From: Forficula auricularia | Taxonomy: Eukaryota > Arthropoda > Insecta > Dermaptera > Forficulidae | Assembly (NCBI GenBank): GCA_024734495.1 | Contig: JALMQS010000128.1 | Location: forward strand, 26,641,830 to 26,705,829 | Direction: 5' to 3' | Length of the DNA: 64,000 bases | Shown here: piece after piece, positions 34,585 through 44,870 of the stretch | How positions within the stretch are numbered: the stretch's first letter is position 1 | How the letters are laid out: each line of letters opens with the position of its first letter | Position numbers and translations under genes: made by a program | The notes under the pieces: generated by a model | Seen by the model: only the letters and a program-made list of their open reading frames with translations | Database searches by the model: none | What the model was told of the DNA's origin: nothing

Positions 34585-34790
34585 ATATGAGGCATTCTAC
34601 GACAAATCGTAATTTTTGATTACCTTCATTTTTTGTCATTTTTTAGTATCAATCAAAAAACTCTTCCTGGTAAATTTTGAAATTTTTTTGATCACCCGTT
34701 TAAAATTTTGAAAAGAAAATCTCTCTTTTTTCAGTTTTTTGCTCATAACTTCTTAAAAAATGGTCCAAATTTATTTTTTAATTTAAAAAA
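34585..34790 (+). repeat. GGCATTCC foldback, left-arm fragment
   Basis: TATATGAGGCATTCTACGAC is followed by CAATCAAAAAACTCTTCCTG and GATCACCCGTTTAAAATTTT, matching the left arm at 30951. A following direct repeat (34790-34870 and 34905-35000, with AAATTCGATTGTTTTAAGGC) is a separate small duplication. Confidence 0.6.
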
Positions 34791-35302
34791 TTTTCGGGGT
34801 CGGAAATTTTACAAACATTTTATAAATTCGATTGTTTTAAGGCTCTGGGACCATTATTTAAGGAGTTAGAGAGGTTTAAAGATTTTAAATACAAACAATT
34901 TTCTGATCGGAAATATTATAAAAATTTTATAAATTCGATTGTTTTAAGGCTCTCAGACCATTAATTAAGAAGTTAGAGAGATTTAAAGATTTTAAAGACA
35001 AATTTTATATTTATATTGGCTTCTTCTTTTGTCCATGTGGGAATTTAGATATGGACGTTGGTATGTTTAATTTTGTATGGGAAGTGATATATGAGAGGTT
35101 TTTGACTGACATGCAGTTTGTTTACTATATTTTCCAACTTTGTCATATTTGTTAATTAAAAGAAGGTTTTGCAGGTTGTAGGTTATAGGCTGAGCTTGAA
35201 TATTTCTTATTATAAATAAAAAATGCAATTGGATGTTGATGAAGGCAGTCACGGTGGTTGTAAAAATAAGACTATAATGGTTTTATAATTTTACATTTAT
35301 TC

Positions 35303-35354
35303 TTTAAACCGACGTTTCGGAGATTTAATCTCTCCTTCTTCAGGGTAACAAAAA
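35303..35354 (-). ncRNA. Hammerhead-like ribozyme motif, left arm
   Basis: Minus strand: TTTGTTACC, CTGAAGAA, stem GGAGA/TCTCC with loop GATTAAA, GAAACGTC, GGTTTAAAGAA. Stem I is weaker than in the right arm because TAACGAA has become TAAAGAA. Confidence 0.55.
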
Positions 35355-35420
35355 GTCAATGAAAGTAGTTCAAATCATAATTACTTCCTGTCTTATGATT
35401 TGAACTACTTTCATTGACTT

Positions 35421-35473
35421 TTCGTTACCCTGAAGAAGGAGAGAATAAATCTCCGAAACGTCGGTTTAACGAA
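35421..35473 (+). ncRNA. Hammerhead-like ribozyme motif, best copy
   Basis: In order: TTCGTTACC (35421-35429), CTGAAGA (35430-35436), one extra A, stem GGAGA (35438-35442) with loop and TCTCC (35450-35454), GAAA (35455-35458), CGTC, then GGTTTAACGAA (35463-35473). The flanks pair as stem I of nine base pairs with a two-base bulge. This matches a type I hammerhead with a minimal stem III, except for the extra A before stem II. A self-cleaving RNA is expected if the extra base is tolerated; that is unproven. Confidence 0.6.
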
Positions 35474-35924
35474 TAAATGCAAAATAATAAAACCATTATA
35501 GTCTTATTTTACAACCACCGTGGACTGCCTTCATCAACATCCAATTGCATATTTATACCAGTCCGTCTCCTAAAGAAAAACGCTATCAATTAAATAAAAA
35601 ATATTCAAGTTTATATCATTTCTTGCCGTAATTACATGTATTATTCCATTTAAATACCCAACTATTAAATTTAACTATCCCACTATTTTACTTAAATAAC
35701 AATATTTTCATTATTTACTTATTGGTGCTTGGTTCAAATAGCGGCATCTTAACTATTAATATATCTAGAGTTTCTCCAAAAATATTAGAATACTTAAAAT
35801 ACGTATATCATTTATTCATATTGAACAGAGATGATTTCGCCATAATTAAATTCCTCATCTATTCATATCAAATATAATTTCTTAATATAATAATATAACT
35901 TGAGCAAGATGAAAGGTAGGTTTC

Positions 35925-36160
35925 ACAAAAAAGAAATAAAACAAAATTGAGTTTTGAATTGGATATATTTCGAGGTGAGCCCATCATCAGGAGTCAAAGT
36001 AAACCGTTTACTTTGACTCCTGATGATGGGCTCACCGAAATATATCCAATTCAAAACTCAATTTTGTTTTGTTTCTTTTTTGTGAAACCTACCTTTCATC
36101 TTGCTCAAGTTTTATTATTATATTAAAATGTTAAACCTAGAACCAACACCTAACTCCTTA
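35925..36160. mobile_element. Palindromic element with hammerhead-like motifs and box
   Basis: Arms 35925-36008 and 36010-36110 are inverted copies (GTTTTGAATTGGATATATTT and complement). Motifs lie at 35961-35991 (minus) and 36019-36050 (plus). The complement of the GGTGTTGG box (AACCTAGAACCAACACCTAA, 36131-36150) follows on the right. Confidence 0.7.
36019..36050 (+). ncRNA. Hammerhead-like ribozyme motif
   Basis: CTGATGAT, stem GG/CC around GCTCA, then GAAATATATCC. Outer pairing TTTGA with TCAAA is possible with mismatches next to the core. Weaker than 35421-35473. Confidence 0.4.
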
Positions 36161-36266
36161 AAAGTTAATAATTTCTTAACTATAAATAAATCGTATTTTC
36201 AGTGCAGTTTTCAGATATTTCTAATTAAGAATAAATAAAAATAAAAATGATAATTTTGGAGAGAAA

Positions 36267-36431
36267 TCAATGGTCCGGCCGGCCGCAAAACGTAGCGAGT
36301 AATTCAATGTCTTCCAATTGGAAACCACGAATTTCATCAAACAAATCTTTATCCAATGATTCACGCCCTAAAGTTGCTGTCCAAGATGTTGGCGCGCGCT
36401 TTTTTCTTCTTCTTAAGGCATATCTTACCGA
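36267..36431 (-). CDS. Candidate exon or pseudogene, unknown product
   Basis: On the minus strand a frame of 54 codons is open between a TAG (36432-36434) and a TGA (36267-36269). The end reads SLDKDLFDEIRGFQLEDIEL then LATFCGRPDH, in codons that look like real coding sequence, preceded by a basic stretch ALRRRKKRAP. There is no ATG in it. Immediately upstream another frame is open (TGFGFDPDDRFGIAMI) before the TAG, so a frameshift or an intron border may lie near 36432. The base composition is clearly less A+T-rich than the flanks. No family was recognised. The plus strand is also partly open (from 36247), which I regard as the shadow. Confidence 0.35.
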   Translation of the reverse strand, partial: SVRYALRRRKKRAPTSWTATLGRESLDKDLFDEIRGFQLEDIELLATFCGRPDH

Positions 36432-36929
36432 CTAGATCATCGCGATGCCAAACCTGTCGTCAGGGTCGAATCCAAATCCTGTGCATGCCTCGTTCTATCA
36501 TTAATTGGAAGGTTTTAAAATCCTCTCACATAAACATAAAAATTTACCCACACTTATTTCCTTTGTGTGTACAAAATAAAGAGAGAATTATTCATTTGAA
36601 ATATTTTTCAGGTAAACCCTAATTAAATTCAAATAAAACTTCCCCTTGGGCTACTTACCTAAAGAGCGTAGGATATGTCCGAAGAGAATTTTCATTAATT
36701 TATTTATTAATATTAGTATTTAATAATTAACGAGAGCAATTTCTCATTCAATTAACTTACTCGTTCAATGTAAAGTCTAAAAGAGCTTGTTAGCGTTTTT
36801 TTAAATGCTTACTCCAATAAAGAACTTGCACTTTAAATAAAAAAAAAGATAATTTCCGATTTTCTATGCGCATCATTTCTTTTACATTTTTTCATTAACC
36901 GTTGAATTCCAATTTTATTAAATATTATA

Positions 36930-36960
36930 CTAGCTGCTCTATACGTTCGCAATGAACAAA
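36930..36960 (-). mobile_element. Possible Helitron 3' end
   Basis: The complement ends in GAGCAGCTAG followed by host T, like the other termini, but the hairpin in front is not clear (CGAACGTATAGAGC). Confidence 0.3.
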
Positions 36961-37171
36961 GTTATTTGACCGTGTCGATCAAGTTAATTAACAGAGAGAG
37001 AGAGGAATTTCGGATTTCATTGGAAACTATTTAGCCACAACATATGATAGATTGATTGTTCTACCCGAATGTTTTAGTCGTTGATTATGTTGGCGTTGTT
37101 AACTGGAAATTTTCTAGCTTAAATCTAAAATAACACAACATTAACAAGGCCTTATATATATATATATCGTA

Positions 37172-38290
37172 TATATGGAGCATTCCAGGCCAAATCGGAC
37201 GGTTTGAAAAATTTTAATTTTTGATTTCCTTCATTTTTTGACATTTTTTTAGTATCCATCAAAAAACTCTTTCTGGTAAATTTTGAAACTTTTTTGATCA
37301 CCGGTTTAAATGATATCGAATTTTGAAAAAAAATCTCTCTTTTTTCGGTTTTTCGCTCATAAATTTTTCAAAATAATTTTTAAGAAATAAATAAAACCGA
37401 CTTCAAAAAATTAAATGCAACAAACAAAATACACTAAAAGGTATAAAATAATTATTATCTTATTTAGTTACAACTAAACGACGAAATATCAAAATGAAAT
37501 TACTTTTTGAAGTCGGTGCCATACATATAGCTTTTATGAATCGCACTCGATGGATCTTACTTAGTACGTTTGGAGGGTATGCTCGCTTATAGGTATAGTT
37601 TGTTTGGTACCGACATCAAAAAGTAATTTCATGTTAATATTTCGTCATTTAGTTCTAACTAAATAAGATAATAATTATTTTATACCTTTTAGTGTATTTT
37701 ATTTGTTGCATTTAATTTTTTGAAGTCGGTTTTATTTTTTCTTAAAAATTATTTTTATTTTTCTCTTTTTAGTGATGTTATTAATAGTGATCATATCATC
37801 AGAACTTGACCAAATTAATATGGCACCATCCTTAAGACACCCCCTTTCCAATAAAAAAGAATCATCGAAATCGGTTCATAAACAAAGAAGTTAGACCTAA
37901 ACAAACCTAACAAAAAAGGTCTAATACCTATGAAACAAAAATGGGACCAATCGGAAGGTAGACTGAACCCAATGCAAAATTTTTTTCAAAACCGGTTCAC
38001 AATTGGCGGAGATATGAGGTAACATAGGCACAAAAAAAAAAATTCAGTCGAATAGATAACCTCCTTTTTTGAAGTCGGTTAAAAATGATCCAAATTTAAA
38101 TTTTTTTTTATTTATATACATTTTAGAAAAAAATACAAAAAAATTATTTAAATTGTTTTTATATGCGATTTTTGAGTTTGAAAATTTTAATCTTTTTTTT
38201 GAAACTGTATACATATGTAGGTACTCTGTGATATTTTGGATAATTTTTTATTTTAAACATCTATTCATTCTACCAATTTTTAAAAATATT
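37172..38290. mobile_element. GGCATTCC foldback split by a later insertion
   Basis: The left arm (37172-37373: GGAGCATTCCAGGCCAAATC, GATCACCGGTTTAAATGATA) is interrupted by the GTCGG-family element at 37374-38085. It resumes at 38086 with GATCCAAATTTAAA and runs to about 38290. Confidence 0.65.
37374..38085. mobile_element. GTCGG-family element with inverted arms
   Basis: Arms about 37374-37535 and 37610-37755 are inverted copies (ATAAAACCGACTTCAAAAAA and complement). The right part runs through AATCATCGAAATCGGTTCAT to TTTTTGAAGTCGGTTAAAAA, as at 54300-54960, but lacks the coding-like segment found there. Non-coding. Confidence 0.65.
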
Positions 38291-38360
38291 GTTATTAAAC
38301 TATATTCAAACGCCTCCCAATCTATCACAAACCCAAAGGTCGAAAATAATTTTTTCTTTA
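38286..38360 (+). repeat. Partial copy of the 38621-38732 MITE
   Basis: TTATTAAACTATATTCAAAC and AAACCCAAAGGTCGAAAATA match the interior of the MITE 350 bp further on, in the same orientation. Confidence 0.7.
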
Positions 38361-38458
38361 CCCTGGGACCCAATAACAACGAGGCTGCGTCGAAAGACAA
38401 TTATAAATTAAATTAAATTAGGGATCGAAGAAAATATTTTTTAATATAGACAAAAGGA

Positions 38459-38537
38459 TCAGCCGGGGTTCGAACCATGGATCTTCGCATTTGCGCTGCG
38501 ATGCCTTTATAAGAGCCTTATCTCTTATCCCCGAACT
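38459..38537 (-). repeat. tRNA-like sequence (SINE head or tRNA relic)
   Basis: The complement contains GATAAGAGATAAGGCTC in the A-box position and a B box GGTTCGAACCCCGG. An anticodon-arm-like hairpin is possible (GCATCGCAGCGCAAATGCG). Acceptor ends do not pair convincingly, so it is unlikely to be a working tRNA gene. It lies between two direct copies of a MITE. Confidence 0.45.
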
Positions 38538-38620
38538 CAAGCTAATACTTAATGTCAAATGAATTTGGAATTTCATTTTTATTTAATCTTTTAATCTCTT
38601 CCTTGTTCATTTTTGCAGCT

Positions 38621-38732
38621 CTGTAGTGGCTGGATTATTATTAAACTATATTCAAACGCCTCCTAATCTATCACAAACCCAAAGGTCGAAAATAATTTTT
38701 ATTCTTTACCCTTAATAGTCCGGCCACTACAG
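38621..38732. mobile_element. 112-bp MITE
   Basis: CTGTAGTGGCTGGATTATTA on the left and the complement of CTGTAGTGGCCGGACTATTA on the right match at 18 of 20 positions. Non-coding. Confidence 0.75.
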
Positions 38733-40473
38733 TTTTTTCTTTTGATGATGCAAAGCATGCCACAAATGCTCATTTTCAGGCACGAAATTCGGCATATTCA
38801 CAGAGTTATAACACTATACCGCTATTATTTTGGCGGAATGAAACTTGTGTGGTTTTTGAGGTTAATGGCGGTAGAATAAAATAGCCTATATGTCAAGTTT
38901 TATTCCATACTTACGTCTAGAAATATCTTTTGGAAAACCCGGTAAGGACTTCCCGGTACACCTGGTATATTTTAATATTATTTTAAAAATATATAGTCGA
39001 TTGTAGAAGACTTTTTCATAACTCCAAATACCTCCAATAAAAATTGAAGACAGCCAATTATAATAATTGATCGTCTTAATTCTACATCATACAAATACGA
39101 GACCTAAAAAAACGTCATTCGTCTCTTGGCTCAGAAATAATCGAACCATTTTGAGAGGCAATATCGGGCGGCCGTCGTACTCCTTTTGCACCAAAAATAA
39201 TTGGTCACCTTATAAGTATTTTTTATCCAATAATTATAAAAAAAATTTCACCAAGTACCAACACCAAATTCCTTAAAAACTACCTTATAAGTACTCTATT
39301 TCCTCATTGAAAACGATGTGCAAATGAACAGTATATTTACCTAACTAAATGAATACAACTTTTATTATACATCGAAAATTGAATGTGATTATTAAAAAAA
39401 CAACGTCTGATTCTATAATAAAATAATCTGCCTATTATTTATCTGACCGGAGATTTATCGGTTCAATATTTAGTTCATTGTCATTTTTGGTATTTATCTA
39501 TTATGAAGTAAATATTTAGGTAAGCTAGGTAATGGAATGGATTTATTTGATTCACCCTCATTCACCGTGAATTATTATTATTCAACAACTACTATATATA
39601 GAAATACCTCATGGAAATAATATTTACAGTGAAAATATTATAGTACTAATAAATGAGATCAATAGATATCATTGAAGGCAGAATTACGGCACCCAAAATA
39701 AATATTTGATTTAAAAATTAATATTTTGCTAAAAAAAAAATTGAAATTCGTCCATTCCATTACAATTCATTACTCTTTGGAAAACTTTTTCGTCATGTGC
39801 CATTCAGGCTTATTGTTTATTCAAATGCTTTTGTCCACGCAACCAAACTTATTTTTCTACTGACGGACCTTTTAATTATTCAAAAGCAAGTAACAATTGG
39901 TAATAGAGAGACCCCAGAAATGAAACCCCATTATACATTTATTCTGTCTGGGATTTCGAATTTGTTTTCAAAACTATATTCATTCACAATACCGTACCTT
40001 TGAAGAGCCCTGTGCTAGGTATTAAATTCGGACCCTGTACTTTTTACACGCTTTATATTAGCTTCTCTTGTAACGAAGTTGGATGTAAGCAAATCTAGAA
40101 AGTAGATTTTATCCTACTTCTAATTGTCAAATGGATTTGAAACTTTGGATTTATATGTAATTCAGATGACAATACAATAATTTTAAACAATCAAGCTGAA
40201 AAAATTAACCAGGGTGGGGCGAAATTTAGTCCAAACTTAACCAAAATTTGGAATCATCATCTGTGTCATCTGAGGTCCTCCAGAAGGGTAAAAATACAAA
40301 AAATAACAAAAGAGGAGTGAAATCGGGAAAAATATACTAGACTTTTGTCAAATTTAGTTTTAGTTTAGCAATGTCCTCCTAGAATTGTACCCCTTTTAAG
40401 AGTAAAAAAAAAATAATTATGTTAATAAAAAAGTAATGCACTAATAAGTACAAAATAATGTAATAAACGTTTT
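38733..40473. other. A+T-rich stretch, little recognised
   Basis: The complement of the GGTGTTGG box is visible at about 39240-39275 (AGTACCAACACCAAATTCCT). No coding frame is convincing. Confidence 0.35.
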
Positions 40474-40672
40474 TATAAAGTAAAGAAAATTTTTGAAAAT
40501 TTTTTTAGAAACTTTTTAAAATTTAAAATATAAAATACTAGGTTAGGTTTCACATAAATTTGAAACCTACCTAGTATTTTATATTTTAAATTTTCAAAAG
40601 TTTCTAAAAATTTTCAAAAATTTTCTTTACTTTATTTAAAATGTTTCACCAAGAACCCACACCATTCTCCCT
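40474..40672. mobile_element. Palindrome with adjacent box
   Basis: Arms 40474-40557 and 40558-40637 are inverted copies (TAAAGTAAAGAAAATTTTTG and complement; centre AGGTTTCACATAAATTTGAA). The box complement ATGTTTCACCAAGAACCCAC follows. There is no hammerhead-like core. Confidence 0.7.
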
Positions 40673-40854
40673 TAACAAAACGTTGTTAAGTCCAATAACT
40701 AAGTCAAAATGCGTGGGGCACTAAATTATAATCAAATCAAAGTAAACAACATATACATATAGATAGGAAAAATTATTCTTAAATATTACTTTTCTCTAAA
40801 TGTCAGATGAATAAAGAAAAAATAATCTATGACTTTATTTATCACTCTAGCCCC

Positions 40855-41361
40855 CCCCCCCCAGGGAGCGAAGCACTACAATTTTGGCCCCAGAAAAAAA
40901 TAATAACTCTCTCTTTATATTATAGGTTCATTTATAATACATTTCATTTTTAATCATTTCAATTTTTAACCTCTCCTCCCCCCCCCCCCCTTTAATTTTG
41001 ATATCGATTTTAACCAAAATCTAATCAGCTCTTAATATCAATACACCAAAACTAAATGGGAAAGCTCAGACTATAATTTTTGAGCTAGAGTGTACACAAA
41101 AATCTAATAAAGTACGTAGGGTACATAAGTATATGCCAACAGATATTTTGATAAAACAGTTAATATCTCGAAAAATATAATTTTTTCGATGTTCACTTAT
41201 TAGAGCGTTTTTGTAGACCAAAACGCCTTGGTTTTGCTCAATTTTTTTAATCAAAATAGTTTCAACCTTTTTTTGAGATATTTCGAAAAAAGGAAACAAA
41301 AAAAAAAAACACTTTTTTCATGCACGATTACAATAATTGAACATACCCTGTATGGGTAAAG
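40855..41361 (+). repeat. Repeat X, truncated copy
   Basis: It contains TAATCAGCTCTTAATATCAA, CTCGAAAAATATAATTTTTT, GATGTTCACTTATTAGAG and the end CATACCCTGTATGGGTAAAG, as in the copy at 42614-43566. C runs lie at 40852-40862 and 40978-40990. Confidence 0.65.
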
Positions 41362-42010
41362 TAAAAATAGGCTTGTGCGCGCTGCCCCTAATATACAGGC
41401 TGTGGATCGTTATTATACATCCCTGGATTTTATCCAAAAATAACTTATCTCTTAACCTCAATAGCCTAAAGCTAAATTTCGTTTTGAAACTACGTACACA
41501 TTAACTTTCATTCACCATTAGACACAATAATTAATATCTCTAAAATATTAATTTCCTTTGTTTACTAATAAGACTTAAAGTGTATTCCTTAAAGCTGTGA
41601 TTTCACTTAAATTTTTTAACAACTCCTTTTTAAGCCTTTTAATCAAGAAAACCAAACAAGAACAAATTTATTGGTAATGAAGCTATTGAAGCTTTTATTC
41701 TTGTTATTAATTTGATAAAAATTTGAATTTTTAATGAAATCACGCATAATTAATTATAGTTATTTATTGAACAAGAACATACCAGGTGTATGCATATGAA
41801 ATAAGCCTTTATACGATAATGTATAGGCTATTTTTATCTTGAACGAGCCATAACCTTATTATTTTCTCATTGCTTAGGCATCTGTCAACAAGGTTCAGTG
41901 TTGAAAATTTGATTTGAACTACAACAACATAAAAAATTTTCCTGTTGTGCCTACAGCATACGATATGCCGACAGCATTAAATTTTTTGTTATAATTTAAA
42001 GCAAAACGCA

Positions 42011-42557
42011 ACAAAATCTCACCGAATGCTTGAAGAATCTTACAGCAGTCATGCTCTATCATTAGCAACATGCAAAAGATGGCTTCAACGATGACGATGT
42101 GATGTCGATGACGATGGGACCATAAAGGTGTCGTTTATCATGCGCTAGTAAAACCTACTGAAACTGTAAATGTTAAACGCTACCAACAACAATTAATTGA
42201 TTTGAACCGTGCATTGCAGGAAAAACGGCCAGAATATCAAAAAAGGCAACATAAAGTGATTTTCATTCATCAAAATGCTCCTTCACAGAAAGCAAAAACG
42301 TTTCAGGACGCTGGAAGCACTCAACTTGGTATTGCTACCCTCATGCGGCTTACTCACCAGACCTGGCTCCTTCCGAGAACCACCTGTTTTCGTCGATAGA
42401 CCACACACTTAAAGAGCAGCACTTCAAAATTTATGAACAAGTCGAAAAATGGGTCAATCAATGGTTTTCTTCCGAAGTCCAGCAGTTTTTTTGGAAGGGG
42501 ATCTACCAATTGCCAGAAAGGAATTGTGTAGAAAGTGATGGAGAGTACTTTGAATAA
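42011..42557 (+). pseudogene. Mariner transposase, internally deleted
   Basis: A cut-and-paste transposase of the mariner family. The N-terminal part KSHRMLEESYSSHALSLATC then KRWLQR is a helix-turn-helix. It is followed by a stop and a jump of roughly 100 or more residues to GVVYHALVKPTETVNVKRYQ. Then come VIFIHQNAPSQKAKT, a frameshift near 42310, AAYSPDLAPSENHLFSS, EQHFKIYEQVEKWVNQWF and a natural stop after ESDGEYFE. The second catalytic aspartate is Q (HQNA for HDNA), and the third is E (PSEN for PSDY in related proteins). The first lies in the deleted part. The inactive gene sits in the expected place between intact ends, so the ends may still be usable by a transposase supplied elsewhere. 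Confidence 0.85.
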
Positions 42558-42613
42558 AATATTTTTTTCTTTCCTATTTAAAATAAGCTGACGTGTTCTG
42601 ATGTGGCCATCCA

Positions 42614-43566
42614 CTTGACTTTACCATACAACCTGGCTTCTCACTTATATATTTAATATTTAATATTTAATAAAATTATTTATAATCATGTAGGGAGGAG
42701 AGGTTAGTTTTTGCATTTTTAGATTACTGTCTGCCCACTGATTAGGTATACAAAATTTGGTTGAGTTTGGAACAAGAGCCTATATTTTCATTTTTTGATC
42801 CTATACCCCCCCCCCCCCCACCCATTTTCGGCGGTTAGTTTTTCCATTTTTAGACTTCTGGGGTCGCACTGATTTTGTATACAAAATTTGGTTGAGTTTG
42901 GTACAAGAGCCTATATTTTCATTTTTTGACCTTACACTCCCCCTCCCCCCTCCAATTTTGCCGGTTAGTTTTTGCATTTTTAGACTTCTGGGGTCCCACT
43001 GATTATGTATACAAAATTTGGTTGAGTTTGGAACAAGAGCCTATATTTTCATTTTTTGACCCCCCCCCATCAATTTTGGGCGGTTAGTTTTTGCATTTTT
43101 AGACTTCTGGGGTCGCACTGATTATGTATACACAATTTGGTTGAGTTTGCTCAAATAGCCTAGATTTTTAATTTTTAACCCCCCCTCCAACCCCCTTAAT
43201 TTCTGGTCAATATGCACCAAAATCTAATCAGCTCTTAATCTCAATAGACAACAACTACTTGTGAAATTTGGTTTCGATATTCCCACTAGTTTTTGAGCTA
43301 GCTCGTCCACAAAAATTTGGTAACGCACAGACTAACGGACAGACTAAATAACTAACAGACATTTTGGCAAAACAATTATTATCTCGAAAAATATAATTTT
43401 TTCGATGTTCACTTATTAGAGATTTTTTGTAGAGCGAAATGCCATGGTTTTGCTCAATTTTTTTAATCAAAATAGTTTCAGCCGTTTTTGAGATAAAAAA
43501 AGAAGGAAAAAAACCACTTTTTTCATGCACGATTACAATACTTGACCATACCCTGTATGGTAAAGT
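42614..43566 (+). mobile_element. Repeat X, inserted in the mariner
   Basis: The left end ACTTTACCATACA and the right end TGTATGGTAAAGT are inverted copies (13 bp). The first half is a tandem array (42705-43190, unit about 120 bp, four copies). The second half is shared with 40855-41361 and 62800-63396. A minus frame of 91 codons (43255-43530) lies in the shared part but is not protein-like. Confidence 0.6.
42705..43190 (+). repeat. Tandem repeat, unit about 120 bp
   Basis: Each unit has GTTAGTTTTTGCATTTTTAG, ACTGATTATGTATACAAAAT, TTGGTTGAGTTTGG and a C run of varying length. The same unit appears singly at 9560-9660, 14400-14470, 45340-45410, 55570-55650, 58435-58500 and 63190-63390. Confidence 0.8.
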
Positions 43567-43619
43567 AAAAAGTGTTTTATTTTCATAAAAAGGCTCATTT
43601 CATATGCATACACCTGGTA

Positions 43620-44505
43620 TTGTATTATTTGTTTTTGTTCATTAAATAATTATAATTAATTATGTGTGTTTTTCAATTCAAATTTCAAGAAAAAGTTTAA
43701 ATATGTTTTCTCCGATTATATTTTACGAAGTATATTTTACAAATCTTATTCATAAGAAGATCAATATTTTAAACTATATATGCAAATTATTTCCGAGAAC
43801 ATATCAAAACTCAATCATAGTTCATAGTAGTTTGCTTTTGAATATTCTGTGGGATTTCCTTAAATCCGATCTCGTATATATCGTGAATAACGAGTTATGT
43901 TTCTAGAAAGGAGTAGGATAATAGCTAAATAAATTGAAGTCGTGCTCGCTGGGTTGCCTATATACAGGATAAGATAAAGCTATTGAATATTTTATATATA
44001 TTTTTAGGTCTTTTTAAATAATTGAAGGATATGAATTTTAAAGTTTGAAAAAACATGAATATTATAAAAATATGAGAATAAATTTGGCGTGATTTAAATT
44101 CACCACGTGACTAAAAAACAATCCAAATAGGAAGGATTCGTCCGTTACAATATTTGATTCACCAATGAAGCTTAATTTCAAAATCCAATTCCTCTTTCAT
44201 TACAATAACAGATTTTAATTGATTGTTTTCCCTTTTTATTCGTTTTTGGCTATCAATTTATTTTTTTTCTTAAATGTACCTTGGATTTTAAAACTCAATC
44301 ATTATGGACTAATAGGAGTTAAATGCCTACATGATTTATGGGATTATGGGTTTAAATGGATGTTACTAAATTAAATCTATGTATCAAATATTAATAGTCA
44401 ACTTCACTAAAGTTCATGGATAACAGTGTCCATACAAAGCGCAACATTTCACAAATCTTAAGAAAAATTATTTTCAAGCATAATTTTTTCTCTTTATCTT
44501 CCTAT
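43620..44505. other. A+T-rich stretch without recognised features
   Basis: A plus frame is open at 43664-43906, but its composition and content do not suggest a protein. No shared repeat was found. Confidence 0.35.
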
Positions 44506-44870
44506 AGTCTAAGATCCCGACTTAGGCCTACCTTCACCTATCGAGTTTCCTAATGAAATTAATATTTTGATAATATAATGTATTAATAAACAAAACTTGA
44601 TAGGGTCGACATCCAATTTCCCTGCTTAGCTATTTATAATAAAAAATTAAAGTACATACCTAACTATATTAAAGTATTAACGTATATTAAATTATACCAT
44701 CGTGTTCGTAATAAAATTATCTACATTTCCAGATATAACAATAAAGGAAACTCTATAACTACAAAATACTAATTCGAAGTTACCTGTTGATACCCTGTCT
44801 AACTTGACTTATGCAGGGAAAAAAGATGGCGACCCAACTTTGGAATTTTATATACATATTTTACTCTTGA

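Larger units (their letters stand above)
35224..35590. mobile_element. Palindromic element with two hammerhead-like motifs
   Basis: Arms 35224-35382 and 35395-35550 are inverted copies (GCAATTGGATGTTGATGAAG and complement at the outside). Each carries one hammerhead-like motif. The same element with a damaged right arm lies at 49521-49905, and both loci continue with ACCAGTCCGTCTCCTAAAGA. The arrangement resembles an inverted dimer of a small unit. Confidence 0.8.
41780..43619 (+). mobile_element. Mariner element with nearly identical 29-bp ends
   Basis: The ends CCAGGTGTATGCATATGAAA plus ATAAGCCTTT (left) and the complement with ATGAGCCTTT (right) differ at one position of 29, each bordered by TA. 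Inside are an internally deleted transposase (42011-42557) and an inserted repeat X (42614-43566). Without the insert the element is about 890 bp, shorter than a full mariner (about 1.3 kb). Confidence 0.9.
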
